Source of the DNA: UBA9676 sp036522155
Lineage (GTDB): Bacteria; Actinomycetota; Actinomycetes; Streptosporangiales; Streptosporangiaceae
Assembly: GCA_036522155.1 (NCBI GenBank)
Contig: DATDGI010000392.1
Location: 1-27,948 of the forward strand
DNA: 27,948 bases
Direction of reading: 5' to 3'
A program made the translations under genes and the position numbers. Of the stretch, positions 8,001 to 13,981 are shown one piece after another (position 1 is the stretch's first letter; each line of letters begins with the position of its first letter). The notes under the pieces are model-generated. The model was given only the letters and a program-made list of their open reading frames with translations, had not been told where the DNA came from and made no database searches.

Positions 8001-9587
8001 CCGCTCGCCGAGTTCGCCTATGGCGACGTTGGCTCGCCGGTGTGGGAACAGCTGCATCAGGACTGGCATGCCCGCATCTGGCCGGTGCTGCTTGAGCTGT
8101 CCGGGGCCCATCCCACGGAGGCCGCGGCCGCACGCGCCGCCAGCGAGCGGGAGGCCGCGGGCGTGCTGACCGGTGCCGAATCGGGCATCGCCATGGAGCG
8201 GTCGCTCTACGGCCGCCTGCCCGTGCCGCAGGCGGCCTCCCGGTCGATGAGCGTCTCGTCCGTCTTCCGCTTCATGTCGTCCGGGGCGCGGAAGCGGTCC
8301 ACGCCGGTGGCCGGTGGGCCGCCGGGATCGGCCAGCCGGAGCCAGCCGCGGCCGCTGCTGGCCCCGGCCATCCTGCCGACCGCGGTCGGGATGGGCACGG
8401 TCGAGGCCCGCGCCGTGGTGTGCCGGGAGCTGCTGGCGGCTGGCTCGCCCAAGCAGACGCGCCACCTGGAGCTCCGCCTGCCGCCGGGCGTCAGCTACCG
8501 GGCCGGCGACCACGTCGCTGTCTGCCCCAAGAACGATGAGGAGCAGGTCGAGCGGCTCGCGCAGCACCTCGGTGCCGCCCTCGATGGGCTGCTCATGGTG
8601 CCGGCGGCGATGAACGTCACCGTCGTGCCCAAGGATGTCGTGCTGCAGGTCCGCAACGTTCTCACCAGCCTCGTCGACATCAGCGGCCGCCCAACGATGG
8701 CGCTGCTGGACCTCCTGATCGGCAAGGCCGCCGATCCGGCCGAGCGGTCCCGGCTGGCCGAGATCAGGGAGGTGCTGCAGACGCCGGACGGCCCGGATTC
8801 GCCGCTGCGGTCGGCCGTCGACGCGGGTGGCTACGACGTGCTCCAGTTGCTGGACGAGTTCGGTTCGTGCTCGCTCAACATCTTCGAGTTCCTGCAGGTG
8901 GCACAGCAGCTCCGGCCGCGCTACTACTCGGCCAGCTCGAGCCCGCGGGTGCACGGCGACAGCGTCGCCCATGTGACCGTCGGCCTGGAGACCGTGCCCG
9001 TGCCGGGCATGGCGGGCCGTGACTTCCGCGGGATGGGCTCGCACTACCTGCACCTGCTCAGGGAGGGCGACCGAGTCAGCGTCTTCCTCGACAGCTCTGA
9101 CGGGTTCCACCTGCAGGAAGACATGGCCAGGCCGATGATCTTCGTCTCGGCCGGCACGGGCTTCGCGCCCATGCGGGCGTTCCTGTGGGAACGGCTGGCG
9201 ATGAAGCAGGCCGGGGTCCCGCTAGCGGAAGCAGCGCTGTTCAACGGCATCCGCTCGACCAGCCTCGACTACATCTACCGCGATGAGATCGAGCGGTTCG
9301 CGGCCGAAGGGGTGCTCGATCACGTTTACGTCGCCGCCTCGCGCGAACGGCCGGGCCACCGCGACCACGTCCAGGACCGGATCCGGGAGCACGGCGCGCT
9401 CGTCTGGCACCTGCTCGCCACCGGCGGCTACGTTTACGTCTGCGGCTCGCTGGCGGTGCGGGACGGCGTTCGCGACGCCTTCATCGACATCGCCGCGGAG
9501 CACGGGCCGCTGCCGCGCGAGCAGGCCGAGGCCTATATCGACGAACTTGAGAGCACCACCCGCTACCGCCCAGATCTCTGGGGCTGA
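5049..9587 (+). CDS. FHA-FHA-cytochrome P450-NADPH reductase fusion (self-sufficient monooxygenase)
   Basis: 1512-aa soluble protein. FHA1 is at about residues 15-105 (G35-R36, S50, H53, N72) and FHA2 at about 163-248 (R175, S189, H192, N211); both retain the phosphothreonine-binding residues. Pro/Ala-rich linkers follow each FHA. The P450 domain (about 329-800) has ExxR E665-TL-R668, the PERF-like PDRF, and the haem loop FSIGKRQCMA with ligand C746. A linker with three RPAEGYG repeats leads to a flavodoxin-like FMN domain (from ~864), an FAD domain (from ~1117, RYYSASSSP near 1291), NADPH motifs (SAGTGFAPMRAF near 1363, YVCGS near 1465) and terminal DLWG, as in CYP102/P450-BM3. NADPH electrons should therefore pass FAD to FMN to haem within one chain. 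The canonical I-helix acid-Thr pair is replaced by N609-G610. The FHA domains suggest docking to a Ser/Thr-kinase target; the substrate is unknown. The GTG start lacks an SD and fits the leaderless promoter upstream. Confidence 0.95.
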   Translation: MNAEEYLSGESGPPLLVRVQGSDRSLPAGPSYLVGRDPDCDIVITDQRVSWHHAVLGVEGGRWVLADHGSTNGTYTGDQRVDRVEIAGECLIRLGHPADGTLLSCTVSGAGPGAPGHPHTRVVSLADGEPAAAPPVAPAPPPPPGPPSPPPEQVPVAGEPSVVRPLPAAVLTIGRAEDNDIVVPDPAVSRHHAELRNVAGGYHIVDLDSNNGTFVNGQRVTAAALSDGDVVVIGTSTFRLAGHELQEFSVTGAPAGQAAPRAAPPSPQPPPSHVPPPTPAAAPAAMTPEPPPAAPHPAAPPLVPEAPPAVASAPPVPAAHPSAGSDAGDLLEIPYAVRWLVPNGERFANFHILNDNDTQLDYYRRFGHIYAVGIPAKKWRLVVVSDPDLLDEVAADEEQFGKRVEEINFFAQLSNSRGGGISVISDGEHAEHIRRVMLPWYAPSHQRTQLVRMKDQARKLVAAWSQLPAGQPLDARAWMERYTLEVSGRGACSYDFGLLEGTGAPHLFAAAVPESTKESILRVAEPRPDFTLFAGPARRARVKRYRRNNEELFRTADALVQARLHTGPLGQQTDLLSRLVSTPDPETGELLDAVTIRDQILMHLSNGFNGPSITGAWLAYILATRPDIEQRVLAEIDQITGGDPDYDLQYDDLMALPYTTQVIKETLRIYPPMPVTIRRSRKDGRLGRYRIRKDDIILVGTLAAQRDPRYWGPDPDRFDPEQFAMDKVVDRPRHAFIPFSIGKRQCMAQEVTFMMLRVVLFEIGKHYQLRLPPGATVTKNTVVTTKPAAVPVVLLPREVERRPRPPAAEPERPAEGYGRPAEGYGRPAEGYGRPSAEGERPAASAPPAASAGWGEPTEIPATSDYRHLVIAYGSNFGATKELAERFAERSHFYGYTSDVITLNELAESPPGPGPWLLVVMTSTYTSNPPANAAALKSWLERAEAGTAAWRNCRYLVWGLGNSQWNAFLAFPRFVHQRLSELGATPLAEFAYGDVGSPVWEQLHQDWHARIWPVLLELSGAHPTEAAAARAASEREAAGVLTGAESGIAMERSLYGRLPVPQAASRSMSVSSVFRFMSSGARKRSTPVAGGPPGSASRSQPRPLLAPAILPTAVGMGTVEARAVVCRELLAAGSPKQTRHLELRLPPGVSYRAGDHVAVCPKNDEEQVERLAQHLGAALDGLLMVPAAMNVTVVPKDVVLQVRNVLTSLVDISGRPTMALLDLLIGKAADPAERSRLAEIREVLQTPDGPDSPLRSAVDAGGYDVLQLLDEFGSCSLNIFEFLQVAQQLRPRYYSASSSPRVHGDSVAHVTVGLETVPVPGMAGRDFRGMGSHYLHLLREGDRVSVFLDSSDGFHLQEDMARPMIFVSAGTGFAPMRAFLWERLAMKQAGVPLAEAALFNGIRSTSLDYIYRDEIERFAAEGVLDHVYVAASRERPGHRDHVQDRIREHGALVWHLLATGGYVYVCGSLAVRDGVRDAFIDIAAEHGPLPREQAEAYIDELESTTRYRPDLWG
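7482..7544 (+). repeat. Three perfect 21-bp tandem repeats in the P450-FMN linker
   Basis: Three identical consecutive 21-bp units start at 7482, 7503 and 7524. A decayed fourth copy starts at 7545. Each encodes RPAEGYG in frame, so copy number changes would alter the linker between the haem and FMN domains by 7 residues without a frameshift. Confidence 0.95.
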
Positions 9588-9600
9588 CCCTGGGAGCCGC

Positions 9601-9771
9601 ATGGACGCCCTCGCCCTCATCCTGGCCATCGCGGCCCTGGTGATGTTCGTCTTCGCCGCCAGCGGCCGCGAGCTGCGCCGGTTCAACGAAATCGCGCTCG
9701 GGCTGGTGTTTCTCACCGCGGCGCTGATCTGCCAGTTCACCTCGATCACGAACACCCATATCGGCCGGTGA
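9601..9771 (+). CDS. Small two-helix membrane protein, unknown family
   Basis: 56-aa protein starting at ATG 9601 with GGGAG 4 nt upstream, 13 nt after the P450-reductase stop, so it is almost certainly co-transcribed. Helix 1 spans about residues 3-20 (ALALILAIAALVMFVFAA). A short basic loop (GRELRRFNE) follows, and helix 2 covers about 31-47 (IALGLVFLTAALICQF). The positive-inside rule suggests a cytoplasmic loop with both termini outside. I do not recognise the family. It could anchor or modulate the neighbouring P450 (inference from position only). Confidence 0.7.
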   Translation: MDALALILAIAALVMFVFAASGRELRRFNEIALGLVFLTAALICQFTSITNTHIGR

Positions 9772-9773
9772 CC

Positions 9774-9797
9774 AGCCGCCGGCCGGCGGGCGCGGCT
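9774..9797. terminator. Possible hairpin between convergent genes
   Basis: AGCCGC (9774-9779) and GCGGCT (9792-9797) form a 6-bp GC-rich stem with a 12-nt, itself self-complementary, loop. It sits in the 54-bp gap between the small membrane protein and the convergent LCP gene. There is no T-tract. It could work as a weak bidirectional terminator; the evidence is structural only. Confidence 0.3.
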
Positions 9798-9825
9798 ACC
9801 GGCGGGGCGTGCGGGGCGGTGCCGG

Positions 9826-11466
9826 TCAGCCGCCCGGGCTGAGCGGGCCAGCGAATGCGCCCGCGTCGCTCTGGCACGACGTGCCGCCGGTGATGCCCCC
9901 GTAGGCGGCCGCCAGGCCGCTGGCCGAGGGCTGCGGCCGGGCGGCGTGCGCGTGCGGATGGGCCGGCCCGGTGGTCAGGCCAGTGAAGGTGGAGCCGATG
10001 ATCAGGTCGATGGTGCCGCTGGCCAGGCCGGCGTTCTTGCGGACGGTGACCGAGGGGATCTGCTGCCTGAGCGTCGCGACCGCGGGCAGTTCGGCGGCCG
10101 AGGCGTACTCGATGACCGACTTCGTGTAGCTGAAGCTGGCCGCGTCGGCGGTGCCGGCCACATGGAAGCCGCGGCCGGTCAGCGCGGCCGCGGCGGACCC
10201 GGCGATCCCGGCGGTGCCCGATCCGTTCAGCACGTCGACGGTGACCTGGGACGGGGGAACCGTAGGCGCGGCGGTCGCCGGGTGGGCCTGCCGAGTGCCC
10301 CGGCCCAGCCGGGCCGCGCGGGGCAGCTTCGCGTCATGGGCGATAGCGCGGAACAGCCGGTGGGCCTGCGGCTGGCTGAACTCGACCCAGTTCAGGTTGG
10401 CCGGGTAGGGGATATTCGGGGCGGTGACGAGCTGCACGGCCTTGCTGGATACGCCGTGCAGGCTCTCCGCGGTCTGCAGCATCCCGGACTGGGTCAGCCC
10501 GCTGTCCGTGGTGAGGGTATTGGCCGTGCCGCTGACCACCTGCACCAGCTTCACCGGGTTGGAGAGCAGGCCGCTGTGCTCGATCCCCTTCACCACCTGC
10601 GCGAGCAGGAAGTCGTCCCGCTGGATGCGCTGCAGGTCAGAACCGGTGCCGATGTTCTCGCGGGTGCGCCAGAACTCCAGGAACGTGACCCCGCCGATGT
10701 GGTGCGCGCCAGCGGTGAGCCGTAGCCCGGAGTTGACGTTGTCGACCCGGAACGGCAGGCACACATCGACCCCGCCGATGTCGTTGACCAGCCTGACCAG
10801 GCCGAGGTAGCTCATCTCGATGAAGTGGTCGATGCGGATCCCGGTCTGGTGCTCGACCGTCTTCCACAGGCAGGATGGCCCGCCATAGGAGAGGCTGTCG
10901 CCGATCTGCTCGACCGAACCCAGGCTGGCCTGCTGCCCGGGCCAGGTAGTGCCGCCGCCGGACCCGCTGGCGCAGCCGTACACGGGGACGACCGTGTCCC
11001 GCGGGATGTTCACCACCGTCACCGCGTGGCGGCCGGGGGAGATGTGCACGATCATGAGCGTCTCGGCGACCGCGTCCCCCTGCTCGCTGCCGACGTGCCA
11101 GGCCAGTTGCTCGCGCCTGGTCAGCCCGGCGACGCTGCCCGACCCGAACACCAGCAGGTTCAGCGCGCTCGTGTACTTCGGCGGCCGCTTCCCCAGGCCG
11201 GTCACCGCGATCCGGCGGATGCTGTCCCACACCGACCGGTACTTCAGGTAGCCGCCCAGCACCCCGCCGACCAGCACTGCCACCACCACCACGGAGGCCC
11301 AGACGGCGATGGCCGGGCGGGCCGGGCGCCGCGGGCCAGGCCCGCCCGGCCCGGTGCTGTGCGCCTGCCTGCGGAAGACACGCCAGGCTCGGCCCCGTGA
11401 GCCCGCCCCTTCTTGTGCGCGGCCGCTCACTGCACTATCGCCGCCGGTCAGGTCCGCCAGCCTCAT
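9826..11466 (-). CDS. LytR-CpsA-Psr (LCP) family cell-wall glycopolymer ligase
   Basis: 546-aa membrane-anchored enzyme. LCP proteins transfer lipid-linked glycopolymers (teichoic acid, arabinogalactan-type or capsule) to peptidoglycan. A basic cytoplasmic N-terminus and one TM helix (AVWASVVVVAVLVGGVLGG, about residues 55-75) precede the LCP domain. LCP motifs visible are ETLMIVHISPGRHAVTVVNI followed by PRDT, GGVDVCLPF, and the Arg-rich FWRTRENIGTGSDLQRIQRD. A C-terminal LytR_C domain (VTVDVLNGSGTAGIAG onward) and a disordered His/Pro-rich tail follow. I chose ATG 11466 because AGGGA lies 7 nt upstream. The frame remains open to a TTG at 11550, but that codon has no SD. GATACT at 11558-11563 (minus strand) is a plausible -10. 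It is adjacent to the Rpf gene, both acting on the wall. Confidence 0.9.
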   Translation of the reverse strand: MRLADLTGGDSAVSGRAQEGAGSRGRAWRVFRRQAHSTGPGGPGPRRPARPAIAVWASVVVVAVLVGGVLGGYLKYRSVWDSIRRIAVTGLGKRPPKYTSALNLLVFGSGSVAGLTRREQLAWHVGSEQGDAVAETLMIVHISPGRHAVTVVNIPRDTVVPVYGCASGSGGGTTWPGQQASLGSVEQIGDSLSYGGPSCLWKTVEHQTGIRIDHFIEMSYLGLVRLVNDIGGVDVCLPFRVDNVNSGLRLTAGAHHIGGVTFLEFWRTRENIGTGSDLQRIQRDDFLLAQVVKGIEHSGLLSNPVKLVQVVSGTANTLTTDSGLTQSGMLQTAESLHGVSSKAVQLVTAPNIPYPANLNWVEFSQPQAHRLFRAIAHDAKLPRAARLGRGTRQAHPATAAPTVPPSQVTVDVLNGSGTAGIAGSAAAALTGRGFHVAGTADAASFSYTKSVIEYASAAELPAVATLRQQIPSVTVRKNAGLASGTIDLIIGSTFTGLTTGPAHPHAHAARPQPSASGLAAAYGGITGGTSCQSDAGAFAGPLSPGG

Positions 11467-11594
11467 ACCCCGATCCCTGAGCCACGGCCGCGGCGGAGGG
11501 CACCGCTCGCCCCACCGGTAACGGCCGTCCCAGCTTCCCTCATTGCGCAACTAGGCAAGTATCAGCTTAACTGCCCGGCCGCCGATGACCCATG

Positions 11595-11632
11595 GCCGCT
11601 GGTACGGGCGGCTGCCCACCCGTACCAGCGGC
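11595..11632 (-). terminator. Strong GC-rich hairpin directly after the rpf-like gene
   Basis: A perfect 14-bp stem pairs 11595-11608 with 11619-11632 around a 10-nt loop, beginning 5 nt after the Rpf stop codon. No U-tract follows, as is common for actinobacterial I-shaped terminators. It also separates the Rpf gene from the promoter region of the LCP gene. Confidence 0.65.
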
Positions 11633-11637
11633 AGGGG

Positions 11638-12255
11638 CTAGCCGTTCGTGCCGCACACCGGCCAGGCACCGATGCCCTGGCCGGCCACCACCCGCTGGGC
11701 CACAGCGATCTGCTGGGCCGGCGAGGCCAGGTTGGCGGACGGGGCGTACTGCCCGCCGCCGTACCCGAGCCAGGTCTGCTGGGTGAACTGGAGGCCACCG
11801 TAGAAGCCGTTGCCGGTGCTGGTGCCCCAGTTGCCGCCCGACTCACAGGCGGCGATGGCGGACCAGTTCACGCCGCCGGACTGCGCCGGGACCGGCCCGG
11901 CGGCGGTCACCGGGGCCGGGCCGGACGCCTGGCTGCCGGTGGCCGGTGACACGGCGGCGGTGGCCGCCGTGGCCTGCGCGGCGCGGGCGAGCCAGGCCCG
12001 GACCCGGGGCTTGCCCGGCAGCCGCAGCCGCTGGCCGACGGAGATCACGCCCGGGTTGGGCACCTGGCGGCGGTTGGCCCACCAGATGGCGGGCCAGTCG
12101 GCCGCCCGGCCGTACTCGTGGGCGGCGATCTGCGACAGGGTGTCGCCCGGCCGGACCTGGTAGCTGCTAGCGCTGTGGTGGCCGGCCGCGGGATGCAGCG
12201 AAATCGTGACCACCATCACCGCCTTGGCCAGTCCGGCGACAGGAATACTGGACAT
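11638..12255 (-). CDS. LysM-Rpf resuscitation-promoting factor-like transglycosylase
   Basis: 205-aa secreted muralytic enzyme that should cleave peptidoglycan glycan strands during regrowth or spore germination. An N-terminal hydrophobic stretch (about residues 5-25) acts as a signal or anchor. A LysM domain (about 31-79: SYQVRPGDTLSQIA ... ISVGQRLRLP) precedes an Ala/Pro linker. The Rpf/transglycosylase domain (about 129-203) has catalytic E138 in AACESGGNW and the hallmark GGLQFTQQTW. C137 and the C-terminal PVC could form the conserved disulphide. Here LysM precedes the catalytic domain; Streptomyces RpfA has the reverse order. AGGAGG lies 9 nt before ATG 12255. A ~180-nt structured leader ending in a terminator precedes the SD, so expression is probably attenuated by an RNA switch. 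Confidence 0.93.
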   Translation of the reverse strand: MSSIPVAGLAKAVMVVTISLHPAAGHHSASSYQVRPGDTLSQIAAHEYGRAADWPAIWWANRRQVPNPGVISVGQRLRLPGKPRVRAWLARAAQATAATAAVSPATGSQASGPAPVTAAGPVPAQSGGVNWSAIAACESGGNWGTSTGNGFYGGLQFTQQTWLGYGGGQYAPSANLASPAQQIAVAQRVVAGQGIGAWPVCGTNG

Positions 12256-12269
12256 GTCGGGGTTCCTCC

Positions 12270-12437
12270 TAAGGGTTAGTCCGACAAAAGGTCCCGGCCG
12301 CGTGCTGCAACACCTGGCCGGGACCGCTTTTAGCTAGCAGGAGATGCTCGTGACGACTGCCTCCTGCCTCCCTTCGGGAAGCGTGCAGTGAGATATCACG
12401 GGGCTCTCTCCTTCGGCTCGTACTCCGCTAGCCACCC
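12270..12437 (-). ncRNA. Structured 5' leader / candidate riboswitch of the rpf-like gene
   Basis: Reading the minus strand, the RNA closes with P1: GCTAGC+GGAG (12423-12432) pairs with CTCC+T+GCTAGC (12333-12343). Nested inside are CGTGA/TCACG (12396-12400 with 12349-12353), ACTGC/GCAGT (12385-12389 with 12356-12360) and a TCCC-GAA-GGGA hairpin (12369-12379). Immediately 3' is a terminator-like hairpin, then the SD. Unpaired purine-rich segments inside P1 could form a ligand pocket. Rpf genes in actinobacteria are often under the ydaO (c-di-AMP) riboswitch, but I cannot find its conserved GGGGUGAA or CAGCUAACC boxes here. The class is therefore unassigned. The structure is visible; ligand sensing is inference. 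Confidence 0.6.
12286..12325 (-). terminator. Intrinsic terminator between leader RNA and rpf-like SD
   Basis: A perfect 10-bp stem, GGTCCCGGCC (12316-12325) with GGCCGGGACC (12290-12299), is followed on the minus strand by TTTT (12286-12289). This is a canonical Rho-independent terminator, rare in such GC-rich DNA, and it lies about 16 nt before the AGGAGG of the Rpf gene. It is well placed as the expression platform of a transcription-attenuation switch. Confidence 0.8.
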
Positions 12438-12441
12438 AGTG

Positions 12442-12447
12442 AGGATA
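12442..12447 (-). promoter_or_regulatory. Candidate -10 element of the rpf-like gene
   Basis: TATCCT on the minus strand fits TAnnnT. A start 7 nt downstream falls at about 12435, in the GGG just before the 5' strand of leader stem P1, so the folded leader would begin almost at the 5' end of the transcript. No good -35 is visible. Confidence 0.4.
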
Positions 12448-12498
12448 AGGGCACTCATATCCCGGATGCGGGGATGGGTGCGCGGAAACGGTGTCGAC

Positions 12499-12526
12499 CC
12501 ACCCTCGGGTGGTAACAACCCGGGTT
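12499..12526. promoter_or_regulatory. Two adjacent palindromes upstream of the rpf-like promoter
   Basis: CCACCC-TC-GGGTGG (12499-12512) and AACCCGGGTT (12517-12526) lie 4 nt apart, about 55-80 nt upstream of the predicted start. The 376-bp interval 12256-12631 holds no coding region that I can support. Besides the leader, these palindromes are its only clear structure. They may be regulator sites or a terminator for the upstream YjbR gene. Confidence 0.35.
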
Positions 12527-12631
12527 ATTGTGAAAGCGGATGATGGTGAGACGGGTATTGTCAGGCCCGTGTGTCCGGCATCACACCCTTCCGCTACTGA
12601 CAGTCAGCAGCCGCACACGGCATAACCGTCA

Positions 12632-13000
12632 TTAACCGGACGGCCTGCGCGCCCTGGGCAGCGAGGCGACCACCAGGTCGTAGGAGTCGGTCAGCAGGTC
12701 GGTCACCATCTGGTCCGGCAGCGACCCGTCGAGCGTGATCGTGTTCCAGTGCCGCTTGTTCAGGTGGTAGCCGGGCACGATGGCCGGGTGCGCGGCCCGT
12801 AGCTGCACGGCGAGCTCCGGCTCGCATTTCACGCTCAGATGCAGGGGCCGGGCGTCGAGCTGGCACACCGCGAACATCTTCCCGCCGACCTTGAAGACCG
12901 ACACCTCATCGCCAAACGGGAACTCCTCCACCGCCCCGGGCAGGCCCAGGCATCGCGCTTTGAGCTGGTGCTGATCCACGGATGAGATCTTGCCAGCCAC
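12632..13000 (-). CDS. MmcQ/YjbR (CyaY-like fold) family protein
   Basis: 122-aa cytoplasmic protein of the YjbR/MmcQ family, small double-wing DNA-binding-like proteins of poorly defined function. Family hallmarks are the N-terminal LGLPGAVEEFPFGDEVSVFK, the middle LSVKCEPELA, and the C-terminal PGYHLNKRHWNTITLDG. The last of these (H-L-N-K-x-H-W-N) is nearly diagnostic. The length matches the usual 110-130 aa. Start is ATG 13000; the upstream gap to the restriction gene is only 21 bp, on the same strand, so the two may be co-transcribed. No catalytic residues are known for the family. Linkage to restriction-modification may be coincidental. Confidence 0.9.
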   Translation of the reverse strand: MAGKISSVDQHQLKARCLGLPGAVEEFPFGDEVSVFKVGGKMFAVCQLDARPLHLSVKCEPELAVQLRAAHPAIVPGYHLNKRHWNTITLDGSLPDQMVTDLLTDSYDLVVASLPRARRPSG

Positions 13001-13021
13001 GGGCCGTCTGGCACATGGGCG

Positions 13022-13849
13022 CTACAGGGCGGGTGCCGCCGCCTTCATCTGCTCGTAGCGCGCCGCGGCGTCGGCCCACCGCTGGTAGCCGTGGTCGCGC
13101 CAGGTCTGCCTGAAGTGCTCGGCGGTTTCCAGCGCCACCGCTCGCGCGTTGGCCCGCCCGACATCGGTGATCCGCTCGGGCTCGATGCCGATCAGCAGCA
13201 GTGGGCACTCGCCACCGCCACCCAGGTTCACCCGCGGGATCAGCTTGTCCCAGTGGGTGCTCGCGCTGCCGTACTTGTCCAGCGCGAGGGCGAGCAGCTG
13301 CTGCAGCCGGGGCCCGCGCGTGACGATGACCCCGACCGCGATCGCCCCCTCGTGGTGCAGTGCCTGGAAGTTGCTCAGGTCCCGGTCATAGAACGGGTCC
13401 TTGTTGTTCCATTCCATCTCCACGGCCACGCCGGGAAACGGCGCCGTGGCCGAGCCGACGCCGAACATGTCGATTTCGTGGCTGCGGACCCGGATCACCT
13501 GCTCCGGCCGGTCGTCGAAGCCGACCGTCTTGGTGATGGTGATGTTGCGCTTGCCCCAGGCCGGCACGCCGTCGCGGGTCTGCGCCGCGAGCGAGTCGTC
13601 GAACCGCCGGGTGAATTCGGTCCGCCCGCCGCCGCCGGCAATCAGCTCGTCCAGGTGGGGGTGGTAGATGTGCAGCGAGTGCACGATGTCGGCCAGCCGC
13701 TCCGGGAGGGACGCCGACAAGATCACGTCCGCATACCTGGTCACCCCGTAGCGGTAGCCCTCGGGCAGGCCGCGGATCGTGGGCTCGTGCACCTGACCGG
13801 CGGCCGCGACGGCGCCCGATTCGGCCGCCATCGGTGAAACGTCGGACAC
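13022..13849 (-). CDS. BglII/BstYI-like type II restriction endonuclease
   Basis: 275-aa predicted homodimeric PD-(D/E)XK nuclease. The central stretch VAVEMEWNNKDPFYDRDL followed by NFQALHHEGAIAVGVIVTRG resembles the BglII/BstYI family. Candidate metal ligands are D127 and E144-M-E146. BglII cuts A^GATCT and BstYI cuts R^GATCY, so a GATC-cored target is expected but not proven. It is divergent from an MT-A70 methyltransferase 132 bp away, completing a type II system. The start is GTG 13849 with no SD. TAGCCT on the minus strand (13857-13862) ends 7 nt before it, suggesting a leaderless or near-leaderless mRNA, unlike the methyltransferase, which has an SD. That could delay or limit nuclease synthesis relative to protection (inference). 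An inner ATG (residue 7) is an alternative start. Confidence 0.82.
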   Translation of the reverse strand: MSDVSPMAAESGAVAAAGQVHEPTIRGLPEGYRYGVTRYADVILSASLPERLADIVHSLHIYHPHLDELIAGGGGRTEFTRRFDDSLAAQTRDGVPAWGKRNITITKTVGFDDRPEQVIRVRSHEIDMFGVGSATAPFPGVAVEMEWNNKDPFYDRDLSNFQALHHEGAIAVGVIVTRGPRLQQLLALALDKYGSASTHWDKLIPRVNLGGGGECPLLLIGIEPERITDVGRANARAVALETAEHFRQTWRDHGYQRWADAAARYEQMKAAAPAL

Positions 13850-13941
13850 GCGTGACAGGCTATCGGTCAGCCTGCCGCCGCCGGCTCGTCGCCGCCGGCC
13901 GCGACGCGCCGGGCCGGGTCACACGGCCGGGCGGCCCCCGC

Positions 13942-13971
13942 CGATAAGATCCACTTATCTCGATTAGATCT
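13942..13971. promoter_or_regulatory. AT-rich control region between restriction and methylation genes
   Basis: This is an AT-rich patch within GC-rich DNA. It contains the inverted repeat GATAAG-5 nt-CTTATC (13943-13959) and a direct repeat CGATAAGATC (13942-13951) / CGATTAGATC (13961-13970). Two sites fit the RGATCY target of BstYI-type enzymes: AGATCC (13948-13953) and AGATCT (13966-13971). The region lies 11-40 bp upstream of the methyltransferase ATG. It is a plausible operator for the HTH of the methyltransferase or for methylation-sensitive control. Confidence 0.5.
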
Positions 13972-13981
13972 TAGGACGCTG

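Noticed and set aside
11467..11550. Longer LCP start at TTG 11550
   Set aside because: TTG without an SD. ATG 11466 has AGGGA at good spacing and leaves a normal N-terminus. Not fully excluded.
12333..12432. Assignment of the rpf leader to ydaO, TPP, cobalamin, glycine or SAM riboswitches
   Set aside because: I compared it by eye with remembered consensus boxes of each class and found no convincing match, so I left the class open.
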